DNA of 64,000 nucleotides. Source: Trichosphaerium sp. ATCC 40318 (Eukaryota; Discosea; Flabellinia; Trichosidae). The position numbers and the translations under genes are program-made. Shown here piece after piece: positions 1-10,387 of this stretch. The stretch is from NCBI GenBank assembly GCA_038496445.1, contig JALMLS010000285.1, forward strand, positions 62,001 through 126,000, in the 5' to 3' direction. Every line of letters begins with the position of its first letter. Within the stretch, counting starts at the first letter, position 1. The notes under the pieces are model-generated. The model saw only the letters and a list, made by a program, of their open reading frames with translations. It did not search any database and had not been told where the DNA came from.

Positions 1-857
1 AATGTCTCAACATATCCATTACGTTTAATACGACGTATTGCGTTGTTCCAAGCGTCGACTACAATGAGATGACCGTCAGGATCAAGCGTTATAGCTCTTG
101 GAAAGTTAAACCTGGCGTCTCTACCTGTAAAAAAGAAATTATAAGCGAATACGCAACAAGCACAACGAGAGACAGTAGTATTAGTAGTAAACATTAAAAA
201 AAAACGTTCAAAATTTTTTTTGATCCAAAAACACAAAATAACCGTTGTCATACTGTCTTTGCTCTTACGGTTTTTTTTAATTGCGTACCATAACCTTCTT
301 CGTAGCCTTTTACTGAACCAGCGACAGTTGTTGTATAACCGTCTTTAGATATCATACGAACTCTGTGGTTAAATGAATCTGTAAAGAAAACATTTCCGTA
401 TGCGTCTGTACAAATCCCACGTGGGTGGCGACAAATCGATTTATCATGTTTACCATCGCGAAAACCCCATTCGGCCGGTCTACCAGAAAGAGTTGTGACT
501 TTTTTTGTGCCAATACTTAATTGACGTATTGTATGGCTATCCCAGTCGGTAAATACGAGCTAAAGTCGTGTTACGGCGTAAAAAGGAAATAAACAGAGGG
601 TTTTGGGGTTTTTTCGTTAGGCTTTGAACCAAAAAACTTTTGCGTACACTACCGGCTGCGTCGAAGTCCATGGAGGACACTTTGCAGACTTTTGAAAATG
701 TGTTATGTTTGCCATCTTCTTCGTATTCAAGATTAGCTTGCTCCGCTATAATCTACACATCGTGGTAAGTTCGTGGTAGGTTACTATGTTCTAGACCTGG
801 ATTGCTTCTGAATCTACGTTGTGAAGTTCTTGCATGGCCTACACTATCAACAAACGC
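1..857 (-). CDS. NHL-repeat (beta-propeller) protein, C-terminus cut by window edge
   Basis: Three exons can be joined on the minus strand. They encode repeats of the NHL propeller type, such as 'HPRGICTDAYGNVFFTDSFN', 'MDFDAAGSLVFTDWDSHTIR' and 'ARFNFPRAITLDPDGHLIVV'. Introns at about 125-288 and 560-646 keep the frame. NHL propellers usually act as binding platforms, extracellular or in scaffold and ubiquitin-ligase proteins; no second domain is visible, so the role is open. The window edge removes the C-terminus. The N-terminus is unclear: further exons may lie at 858-1050. A TAG near 748 lies in frame between two good stretches and is removed if a GTAGGCC..TGTAG intron of about 90 nt is assumed. 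Confidence 0.72.
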
Positions 858-1082
858 CTATGAAACGATATTCGCGTCAAACACTCCAATGCTTCTTACA
901 ATAACATTCACCACTTGGTATAAACGTATAAAGGCAAGCTACGCTGTTGTCTACTCTATCGCTAATCAACTAACGTTCTAGGCGATTTTACGGATTTGGT
1001 CGCCAACAGTCAATTTGTACTAAGCCGAAAAAGTCTGTTTGGTCTCATCAAAAGGGAACAAATACATTCTACTAATCAAAAA

Positions 1083-2177
1083 TGGCAGCTGAGGGTGCGT
1101 AACTCGAAACTGGCAGATGCCATGTGACACTTCAAGCCAAACTAATTTACTACCAACAGGCGATTCTAAGATGAAGGCCGCATACGATAAAATTCAAACT
1201 GTAGACGACAAAAACAAGCAGTTTATTTTATACATGCATTTACTAAACAAAACCGAAGTATCCTCTCTCACTGACGGCGATTACGCGCACTACTGTACGC
1301 CCTTTTAATAAAAACTGACGCTTCGCTTTATTTTAAAGCACAATGTCTGTGTTGACGATGTACAGTGAGAATCATGAAAGACTTCAGCACAGAGATAGGA
1401 ACGCTCGCTAAGACTCTACTGGATAGACTTGATGAAGTTGGAGACAAGGTACACTTATGGTACTACCAAATACCCTCTAATCACGCTATAGGCTGGTGGT
1501 AAATATAAAGAAGTAGCTGGAGGCATAAAAAAACAATTTATTGACGTAATTCCAGTCCCTGAGGCTGCAGCACCTCCGCCAGTGCGTGGTCTCGTTTATC
1601 ACGTGCTTTGTACATCTTATTGATTTCCTTTTAGCCACCACCTCCAAGTGCTGGGGCTCCTCCACCGCCACCACCACCTGCACCAGCTGCACCTCGCGCT
1701 CCTCCAGCTCCAAGAGGTCCCGGAGCAGGAGCACGTGTAAGTTAATTCTCGTTCACTAAACCTGATTTCTATGTAGCGCCCACCAGCTGCTGGACGTGGC
1801 GGTCTCCTGGATGCTATTCGTGGAGGTACACTAGAACTCTTTATTTTGATGTCACCCATCTCACACTATAGGTGCCACCTTGCGTAAGGCACCATCGCCA
1901 CAAAGTAGACCAGCAGCGAAAAAACCAGTAAGAAATGATCCACACTCACAAATGATGGCTGCTCTTGCGGGTGGTGTACGTCCTTTGTTATCTATTCACT
2001 TTACTAGCAACTAATAAAACAACAGATAAAGCTAAGGAAACGTGGGCCAGTGACAAGAAACGAACCCAAAAAAGAAGAAAATAAAGTACGTTTGTGGCGT
2101 AAACACGTGACTGACTTCAATTGTAGAACGTATTCTCGTTCCAGTTGCGCAAAACAGGCTCAAGTCTACGCAAATAA
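1083..2177 (+). CDS. Proline-rich WH2-domain actin-binding protein (verprolin/WIP-like)
   Basis: A multi-exon gene starting MAAEGDSKMK. The first introns are GTGCGT..ACAG before 1161 and about 1295-1365; the second joins 'DGDYAHY' in frame to 'LRIMKDFSTEIGTLAKTLL'. A helical N-terminal region is followed by a poly-proline tract and two WH2-type motifs, 'GGLLDAIRGGATLRKAP' and 'MMAALAGGIKLRKRG', then a short tail ending SSLRK. WH2 motifs bind monomeric actin, and poly-proline tracts recruit profilin or SH3 proteins, so a role in actin assembly is likely. No WH1 domain and no acidic Arp2/3-binding tail is visible, which argues against a classical WASP. It could be a WIP/verprolin relative or a lineage-specific WH2 protein. 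Exon joins are by eye. Confidence 0.68.
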
Positions 2178-2770
2178 ATACCTGAGTAATTTCTTTAGTC
2201 AGTCTTCAACAGTATTCGTGTAGTTAACAACATTACAATAAACAACAGTATTCTGCCCACACCACGCCGCTAGTGCCATAGGTAGTTTCTGATCGGCGTT
2301 ATTTGCTAAAGGCCCTGTTAAACGCAATTACGGTAAATATGAGGCGGAGACGTACGACTATACGCAAACACATACGTTCTAATGCTTGTCATGAAGATCT
2401 ATGATTTGTTTCACAACAGAGCTTTACGTAACTGCACGTTATAATTTAACATCGCAATCGCGTTCATTGGTTACTAGTAAATCATACTCAAAGGGAAAGC
2501 ATGTACGTTTTAAAAAAAACCAGCACAACACAAACACTCATAGGCATGCGACTGTACGCGTAAATTTGGCACGTACAACACATTGCAAAGGCCAAACACC
2601 GGGTACGTTGTGGTTTTTTTATACAAATTTGACACTAGCAGCAGAGCTCGTTACAAGTCCATGTCTCTCGTATCTAGACCAACTGCTACTACGAGGTGCT
2701 CTAATAGACAGTACTGGATGCCACTCATGGACCAGCGCAACGTGTACTTTGACACATTGCACGTTTATAA
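2178..2770 (+). other. Spacer with possible upstream exon of the next gene
   Basis: No confident gene. Around 2690-2740 one frame reads 'NRQYWMPLMDQRN', which resembles the start of a module of the adjacent repeat/nuclease family ('YWxxxxNQR'). I could not splice it in frame to the exon starting at 2771, so it is either a 5' exon disturbed by a 1-nt error or a decayed module. An arginine-rich short frame begins at 2339. Confidence 0.3.
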
Positions 2771-4307
2771 ATGTCTGAAACAAAATGTAGTATAGATTCA
2801 GTTGGCAAACAACTGCTTGTCAAAGAACTCGATGAGTGGTACGAAATTACAAATTTGGATACAATAAAAGAAGGCGGACAGAGTGTACTGAAACAATACA
2901 ATGAATCCCTTGCTGCGTGTTTGTCACGTGTTTATCCAGACCACGAGTATGTAAAACAATATTTTTATTAATTGTACTTATGCATGTCTAGGTGGGTTTA
3001 TCGGAAGTTTGCGTATGTGACATGTCTTGAAAAGACCAAGTATATATCGACATTATGTACTGAGTCTAATAAAGGTCATCACCAAGATGCTATTATAATG
3101 ACAAGGACAACCAACGCGATTTGTTGAATTATATTGCAAAAAAAGCAAATATAAAAGTATTAGACGAATGGTATCACATGCAGAAAAAAGATGTATATAA
3201 ATACTCCATAGGTGGAGTACTTAGGTAATATCTCAATACAGTATTTTACCAACGTAATTCGCATATAGACGTCATTACAATGATTCATTATCGAAATGTT
3301 TGAACACATTGTATAAACACAATTGGGAAAAATGGCACTTCCAGTTACGCTTTTGCATGGGCGTTGTATAGCTTCTATACTAATTACTCTATTCAGAAGA
3401 GCACCTAGGAACTACTGGCAAAATCCAAAGAATCAGATGCGTTTCATTAGAAAGCTACAAAAAAAATATAAAATACAGTCAGCTGAAGCATGGTACCTAC
3501 CGTGTATGTCATGTAGTTTCTTACAAAAGAAATTCCTAAGGTATCGATTTTCCATGGCTAAAATGGAGAGTGAGCACGGTAAAGGAATGCTCAGGTATTG
3601 GCCTCAAGCACTGCAACTTGTTGATCCTGTATTCCCATGGGATTGGTCAAAGTTCAAAGTCTCCAAGAAATTCAAACAGAGGCACAAACTACACTAGTTT
3701 TGTCTCTCTGCTCATTTGTTTTATTGTAGAGTACTTTGGAGCTGTATAAAGAAAATATTTCCTACATTAAAAGTAGTCGAAGAACACTTAGTTGGGTCGA
3801 AGGGAGACTCTAATGAGATTATTAGTCTTGATATTTATATTCCTGATATTGACCTAGCTTTTGAGTACCAAGGTATCAAACACTACTGTATACGCATTGA
3901 ATAACAAAATCAAAGGTGAACAACATTACACGGATGGTATTTTCTATGTTGAGCACTTGTCAACTACTCAAAAATCACGTGACGTTGTCAAAATGCAACA
4001 ATGCACCGATGCGGGTACGTTAACTATTTATTGAAATGGCATCACTTTAATTAAGATTATAGGTATAACACTGATTGCTGTGCCTTATTGGTGGAAGCAA
4101 GGAGATATTGGCTCACTTTTGGCTACTATAAACTATGTTAGGCGAGATCTTCGCCTTCGTGTACCACGTGGAAGTAAACCCTTTTCTCAAAGCAGTGGCA
4201 TTGCAGGTACAAGTTTAAAGCACGCTAAATGTATGTCTAACTACTGTTTAGATTCGCGTTTAATGGGTGCACAACCGACAAATCCACTAAATTCCGTGGC
4301 TTTTTAG
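2771..4307 (+). CDS. LDxWY-module protein with C-terminal PD-(D/E)XK-like nuclease domain (copy A)
   Basis: At least seven exons. Two helical modules of about 70 residues ('KELDEWY'..'GGQSVLKQYNES'..'YPDHEW', and 'KVLDEWY'..) are followed by a variant module ('EAWYRFS'..'GMLRYWPQALQL'..'FPWDWSKF') and a nuclease-like domain. That domain has 'SLDIYIP', 'AFEYQGEQHY', a D/K-rich helix and a C-terminal 'VPYWWKQG', with 11-13 residues between the D and the E. This is the layout of Vsr/homing-endonuclease-like PD-(D/E)XK enzymes, with Q in place of the usual K after the E. Introns at 3493-3540 (inside the Trp codon of WYR) and 3873-3915 (after EYQ) sit at the same places as in copies B and C. Function is unknown; a nucleic-acid-directed role is inference. 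The true start may lie upstream. Confidence 0.7.
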
Positions 4308-4369
4308 TACAAAAATAAAACTTGCCATTAACTTGTTGTTTTTACGGCAATATAGTTAGTAAACCACTC

Positions 4370-5346
4370 ATGAACAACTTTCTTAACATAAGCGGTGTTT
4401 TATACACCGTTAGCGCCTATTTTAAACGACCACAGTGTTTTATTCCACACAAACGCGTTGTTGGTACCCAAATTTTAGTATGAGTATCCTTACACTACTT
4501 TAGACGTGACACGCATAGATTATGTCAAGCTGAAATCACAGGGTATTCGTGCTGTCGTATTTGACAAAGGTACGCCGTAAAACGCGTGTAATACAGCTAA
4601 TTCGTGCAGACAATACACTAACCGCGCCTCACGCTGACAATTATTATCCTGGCATAGAAGTAAGGGTTTAATAATGCTCAAATGAACACAATTTACCTAG
4701 GATTCGATGCGTGACTGTATCAATGAAGGTATTACATCTTACCATCCTAGATAGTATTAATCACCCATTGTAGGTCCTGAATGCGCAATATTTAGTAACA
4801 CTGCTGGCAGCGCTGGTAATTTGAGTAATTTGACACTCTTCTGACATTTACATCAGCTGACACTGAGTTTAAAAACGCGCGTGACATTGAAAGGATACTA
4901 GGCATGCCAGTGATACACCACAAGCACCAGGTAAATGTGAATATTAATTAGTATTTGGCTTTTCTTTTATTCTTGCATTCCTCGCTCACTGTTAACTTAA
5001 AAGAAACCTGCTGGCTTTGATGATGTTATGTCACACTTCCCTGGTATGAATCCAAGTGATATAGCAATAATAGGAGATCGTTACTGTACAGATGTGCTGT
5101 TTGGAAACCTAAACGGATTTTTTACAATAAAGACTGAACCTCTCACCACAAAGGGTGAAAATTTTGCAATCAAAATGGTATGTTAATAAGCGTATATATG
5201 TGCTTTTAGTACAAATCCCAACGCTAACTTATTTGTCAAACAAGGTTCGTAATTTGGAATCTTTTGTTGTTGGTAGTCTGGAAAAAAAGTATTGTCCGCC
5301 AGATGTTGATAAGTTCTCTGCAATAGTTGATGCTGCTGAAGTGTAA
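4370..5346 (+). CDS. GEP4: Mitochondrial phosphatidylglycerophosphate phosphatase (GEP4 family, HAD fold)
   Basis: The protein begins MNNFLNISGVLYTV, matching the family start. It carries HAD motif I 'VVFDKDNTLTAP', split by an intron after DK, then 'ECAIFSNTAGSA', then 'KKPAGFDDVM', and the final HAD motif 'IIGDRYCTDVLFGNLNGFF'. This set is characteristic of GEP4/YqeG-type phosphatases, which remove phosphate from phosphatidylglycerophosphate in cardiolipin synthesis on the matrix side of the mitochondrial inner membrane. There are about eight exons, and the aspartates expected for catalysis (DxD, GDRxxTD) are all present. The C-terminal 'LESFVVGSLEKKY' fits the family. The gene starts 63 bp after copy A on the same strand. 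Confidence 0.88.
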
Positions 5347-5548
5347 AAATTGTAACGACTCTAAATAATACAAAACAGGAACAATTAACAGAACATACAA
5401 CGAACAATCCTTTAGTTTTTTAAATTACGCTCTAGCCCTTTGCAAGCTTTTAAAAGAAAACCTAAGGCGGCCAAATCTAGACTTAACTTACCATTTCCAG
5501 CATAAAAAGGAACGCCAGGTAGCGCATCGTATATTGAGGTTGTGTACC

Positions 5549-7823
5549 ATGCAAATTTCAGCAGTAAGTAAATTCCTATCACATTTCATTCCTTTCTATC
5601 TATTTGTGCTAAAACAACTACTAACGAATGTATTAGAAGCTCTGTTTATGCTTATTGGGCCTTTTGGCTATCGTTTTATCCGACGAAGTTATCGGAAAAC
5701 ACTACGGTACGTCTCTCAATACGTAGTTGCACTACTTGATAACCAATTCCACTGCTTAATTTTTCGATCCTAGTCGATGGCAAAGAAACGCCGTTAGAAC
5801 AGTTCGGTATTAAAGATTTACCAGAAAAGAGCGCTACGGAATTCGATGTTTTTGACATTGGTGACTCATACGAAAGTGTTCCTCCTAAAAGGCTAAATGA
5901 CCCTAAACGGCCTCTTGATGACGAAGAAATGCCTCTTGATGATGAAGAAGCTGAACTTGAGGCAGAACTTGAAGCTGAACTTGCAGCTGAAGAAGCTGAG
6001 GAAGCTGATGTGCCATTTGATGAAGATATGCCTCTCGATGAAGAAGAGTTTCCACTGGACGACGAGGAAATGCCTCTTGATGAAGAAGAGTTTCCAGTAG
6101 AAGATGAAGACATGCCTTTTGATGACGAGGAAATGCCTCTCGATGAAGAAGAAGCTGAACTTGAGGCAGAACTCGAAGCTGAACTTGCAGCTGAAGAATC
6201 CGAGAAAGCTGATGAGGAAATGCCTCTTGATGAAGAAGAGTTCCCACTAGAAAACGAAGATATGCCGCTTGATGACGAAGAAATGCCTTTTGATGAAGAT
6301 ATGCCTCTTGATGAAGAAATGCCTCTCGAAGAAGAAGAAGTGGCTTTCGACGAAGATATGCCCCTAGATGAAGAAGAGGTTCCACTGGAAAATGAAGAGA
6401 TGCCTCTTGATGATGAGGAAATGCCCCTTGATGAAGAAGAAGCTGAACTTGAGGCAGAACTCGAAGCTGAACTTGCAGCTGAAGAATCCGACGAAGCTGA
6501 TATGCCATTTGATGACGACGATATCATAACACAACCGTACATAACTACATTACCGCATGTGCCTCGTGATGAAGAAGAAGCTGAACTTGAAGGCGAAGAA
6601 TCTGAATTTGAGGAACTTGATGAAATGCCAGAAGATGAAGAAGGCGTAACTTACAATGAAATGCCTCTTGATGAAGAAGATATGCCATTCGATGAAGATA
6701 TGCCTTACGACGAAAAAGAGATGCCATTCGAAGAAGACATGCCTCTAGATGAGGAAGAGATGCCATTCGACGAAGATATAGATGACGAAGAGTTTCCACT
6801 TGAAAATGAAGAGATGCCACTAGATGAAGATATACCTCTTGATGACGGAGAGATGCCGTTCGACGAAGACATGCCTCTAGACGAAGAGGAGATGCCATTC
6901 GACGAAGATATGCCTCTTGATGAAGAGGAGATGCCATTTGATGAAGACATGCCTCTTGATGACGAAGAAATGCCTTTTGATGAAGATATGCCTCTTGAAG
7001 AAGAAGAGGAGTTCCCAGTGGAAGATGAAGAAGGTATTACATACAATGAAACACCTCTTGATGAAGGAGATATGCCATTCGATGAAGATATGCCTTATGA
7101 CGAAAAAGAGATGCCATTCGAAGAAGATATGCCTCTATGATGAGGAAGAGATGCCATTCGAAGAAGACACGCCTCTTGATGAAGAAGAAGATATGCCATT
7201 AGATGAAGACATGCCTCTTGATGACGGAGCTGAGGAAGTTTCAGACGATGATTTGGAAAAGGTTGATGAAATGCCTGATATGTTCGGTGAAAAGGATGAA
7301 ACAAACGAAGATAAAAAATCTGGGGATTTAGTGGATGCAGAACACAAAAACAAAGAAGTTTCAGATAAGCATATCCATGGCGTTAAACCTGAAGAAGAAA
7401 CCACTCCCGAGGAAGATACAAAAACTGAGGAAGAGGAGTCGAAACCAGAGGAAGAATCTAAACCAGAAGAGACCAAGCCTGAGGAGACTCTACCTGAAGA
7501 GCCTAAACCGGATTTAACGGCAACAACTAAGGAGATTAAAGATACTAACAAATCAAAACCTCTAGTAGATGATCAATCTTCAAGTACGATTTTTTTTTTA
7601 CCACATGCTTATTATGTTGCAATATTACTCACAATTAAACTTAGGCAAGCGAGGTGGTGGAAACACTTGGTGGATCGCTTTTGTTGTTGTAGGAGTAGCT
7701 GTTACAATTGTACTTGTTCTTGCTATTATCTCTCTTGCGAGGAAGAGACGTGGTGCCACACACTCAAATTACCAAAGATTTGACGACTCTGAAATGCCTG
7801 GATACAGTCCACCTTCGTTGTAA
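5549..7823 (+). CDS. Secreted/type I membrane protein with a long acidic MPLDEEE repeat (frame break at about 7138)
   Basis: Exon 1 (MQISA) splices to 'KLCLCLLGLLAIVLSDEV', giving a clear signal peptide. After a short unique segment comes about 420 residues of degenerate acidic repeat, mainly 'MPLDEEEMPFDED' units with periodic 'EAELEAELEAELAAEE' blocks. A PEE/KPEE-rich stretch follows, then an intron (about 7586-7644), one membrane helix 'WWIAFVVVGVAVTIVLVLAI' and a tail ending EMPGYSPPSL. The topology suggests a cell-surface protein with an extended, highly negative ectodomain. At 7138 the repeat frame hits TGA; an extra T relative to other copies of 'CCTCTAGATGAGG' explains it, and the +1 frame carries on to the membrane helix. 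This is an assembly slip, a real mutation or slippage. No family is recognised. Confidence 0.7.
5919..7235 (+). repeat. Degenerate tandem repeat encoding acidic MPLDEEE/MPFDED units
   Basis: Short units of roughly 18-45 bp built on GATGAAGA.ATGCC are repeated dozens of times, interrupted by three near-identical blocks encoding EAELEAELEAELAAEE (about 5950, 6150 and 6445). Synonymous changes between units suggest selection on the acidic protein sequence rather than very recent expansion. The long serine- or leucine-rich open frames on the opposite strand are by-products of this repeat. Confidence 0.85.
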
Positions 7824-7978
7824 ATCAACAAAGAATACATAACAATAAAACACAACATTTTCACAACGGAATTCTCCTTTGAAAACTCAGTTAGTGTCAC
7901 TAAGAATTGTGTAACTGGTAGCCAGTGAAGTGCTGTATAGGCTACATTTCGAATTGGCGAAGAATACAGAGAAAAAGA

Positions 7979-8104
7979 TTGAGGTTGGAGCAGAGCGATA
8001 AGTTATTACTGATTCAACTAGTCTTGTACTATGTTTGCGTTTTGAGGTTGGAGCAGAGCGATAAGTTATTACTGATTCAACTAGTCTTGACTTATGTTTG
8101 CGTT
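7979..8104. repeat. Perfect-like 63-bp tandem duplication
   Basis: Two copies of a 63-bp unit beginning GAGGTTGGAGCAGAGCG start at 7981 and 8044. They are identical over about 48 bp and differ by a few bases near the junction (TGTACTATG versus TGACTTATG). The duplication lies between the acidic membrane protein and the GH79 gene and has no convincing coding capacity. The rest of this 340-bp spacer holds nothing else I can name. Confidence 0.85.
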
Positions 8105-8168
8105 TTTTGGCCTGAAATACCCAAAGAGACTTAAAAGTGTTGTCAGACAATAATTTGGTGCTGTTCTG

Positions 8169-10094
8169 ATGAACAACTACAGCCTTCTTATAAGCTTGAT
8201 ACTATTACAGTTCGTCATTGTTCAAATCGTTTCACGTGCGTTTTACTTGGCCTCCAAAGTTTTTTTAAAATGATTTCCGTTTAGAGGTTTCAACGTCGTG
8301 GAATGTTGATACTACCCGTGTCACTTTTACTCAGTCAGGTACTGTCGCTTCAGTAACGGTACAATCTTTTGTCACCTTAAAATCATCTTAAACTCTTCAT
8401 TAGTTTGATTGGTGGCTTCACAACGATACAACGTATGGAAAGAAGTGGGGAAATGATAGTTTGTTAACGATTGATCTAAATGATCCTCTACTGCGCGCTG
8501 CCGCAAAGGTACCGCTGTACATGCAACCTTTGCTGTGTTTACTCCAAAACAGGGTTTAAACGGACCATTTTTGAGGCTTGGAGGCACTCCTGAAGATGAG
8601 ATAATCTACAACATTGATGGCGCTTGCGCAAAAGTCAAAAGTTTTTATGGTTGCTTGACTATTGAGAGATGGACAGAGCTAAACCAATTCTCTATTGATG
8701 TGGGCACGTGGGTTTTTAATCAAGAAATGCCCAATTGATGCGAAAAAGGACAAGATTTTTCGTTCTAACTTTCTCGCTAGGTTTCAAGTTAATATTGGGA
8801 CTGAATGCTCGCTTTGGTCGTACAAGTAAAGATTCGCATATGGATTTCTCAAATATTGAAGCACTGTTTAAAGTTACAACGGCGTCAGGGTAAAAAACTT
8901 GTTTTCTTTTTTTTCTTTTTTTTTGACTATTTGGAAGGTTTCCATCCTCGAATTTATGGGGATTCGAGTTAGGCAATGAGCTTTATGATCGCGTTGATTA
9001 TAGTGTCCTTGCTGCTGACTATATCACACTTGCCGCTCTTATTGAAAAGTACTGGCCAAACGAAGAAAATAGACCAAAGTTCTTAGGTACTGTTTTCAGC
9101 ACGTGATTGTTTAATACTGATGTGTTCGTACTAGGACCTGATTATTATCATCATTCAGGAATCAACCAATTTCTTGAAAGTCCAGCCCAGCCTGGTAAGG
9201 TAATGCATGGAGTAACATACCACGAATATCCAAACTGTTTACCAACATTGGGTGACTACGTTCTCGATCCTGAATGCCTTGATGGGTACTCAATAGTAAA
9301 CAATAAGTGTGTACTCATTAATTTTGGCTGTAGCATGAAAGGTGCTCCTGATTTGATAAACCCAGTACGTGCTAAATACGCACCTAACGCTGAATTATGG
9401 CATGGAGAAGGTGCTGAGCACTCTGGAGGTGGAATAGAAAATGTAACAGACACATTCATTAGCAGTATCTATTATGCTGATTGTCTGGGTTTATTGGGTA
9501 TATTAATCTCAAACCATACGTCATACCATTAATTTAATCAAATCTCAGGGACGCTTAATGTATCTGTAATGCTCAGACAGACGCTTGCCGGTGGTGACTA
9601 TGGCTTACTCGCAACACAAGGGTTTTCGCCACAACCAGATTATTGGATAGGTATTTTTTGCTAGGTTTGTTTTTTGATTCTTTGCTAAAGAATGCGTAGC
9701 TTGGATTTGGAATAAGATTGTTGGCAACAAGGTTCTAGCGACCAAACAACTTGAGGACCATCCTGGAGTTAGGTTATATGCGCACTGTGGAAAGGAACCA
9801 AACACTGTTGTTATTATTGCACTTGACATTAGCAACCATGATGATGTTGATGTTACCCTACAATTGACAGGAGCTCAAAGAACAAGTCACATGAGGGATG
9901 AGTACCACATTACAGCGCAAAACGGAGACTTTAGAGCAAGAAAAGTTAACCTCAACGGAGAACTACTTGAAATGTCTGGCTACAACTTACCTGCTTTGAA
10001 CCCAAAAACAGTATCGTCCTCAAGTACTTTGCATCTCACCAAAGGATCTATTGCCTTCGTAGAGTACCACACCGTAACAACAGCTTGCTCATAA
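8169..10094 (+). CDS. Secreted glycoside hydrolase family 79 (heparanase-like)
   Basis: The N-terminus MNNYSLLISLILLQFVIVQ is a signal peptide; an intron at about 8236-8285 then leads into 'VSTSWNVDTTRVTF'. GH79 landmarks follow in order: 'FLRLGGTPEDEIIYN', 'CLTIERWTELNQF', 'GFELGNELYD' with the expected acid/base glutamate, 'GPDYYHHSG', 'GVTYHEYPNC', 'LWHGEGAEHSGGG' with the expected nucleophile glutamate, 'QTLAGGDYGLLATQGFSPQP' and a C-terminal beta domain ending in TTACS. Animal and plant heparanases show the same order. The enzyme probably cleaves glucuronide-containing glycans outside the cell or in a lysosome-like compartment. About eight short introns; both catalytic residues are retained. 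The exact substrate cannot be told from sequence. Confidence 0.85.
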
Positions 10095-10387
10095 TACAAG
10101 CGCCTTCACATTCCAACTAGACTTTATTTCATAATTTCAAGTACATGTTGTTCAAAGTCTACCCGGAGGCGGGCGGTTAGCGACTGTAGCCTACTGACCG
10201 TAAAAGTTTTTTGTAGCTGGCTATAACCAAGAGAGGACTACGACCACCTCTAAGTCTACAAGACAGAGAAAACAAAATCTGTTAAGTTTTTTTGTTTTTG
10301 CTTAACTGCGTAACACGTGTTATCTCGTAATAACTACGGAAAAGCGGTGAATACTACTTGCTTCCCTAAACACTTTCTCAGTACCCA

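Noticed and set aside
1486-1859. Minus-strand frames across the proline-rich region
   Set aside because: Antisense of the poly-proline tract of the WH2 gene; no splice or domain support.
2771-4307. Copy A as a transposon or group I intron homing endonuclease
   Set aside because: No terminal repeats, target-site duplication, reverse transcriptase or self-splicing intron core was seen; the copies share spliceosomal introns.
4480-4500. GTATCCTT in the first GEP4 intron as another U12 donor
   Set aside because: It is only about 20 nt from the acceptor; the upstream GTACCC donor gives the right frame.
5676-7551. Long serine-rich and leucine/histidine-rich open frames on the minus strand
   Set aside because: They are antisense readings of the acidic GATGAAGA repeat; the plus strand has the signal peptide, splice sites and membrane helix.
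7979-8104. CRISPR array or LTR fragment
   Set aside because: Only two adjacent copies with no spacers and no flanking element.
8169-10094. Galactocerebrosidase as identity of the GH79 gene
   Set aside because: The 'LRLGGTPED' start, GNE acid/base and 'GEGAEHSGGG' nucleophile contexts and C-terminal motifs fit heparanase (GH79), not GH59.
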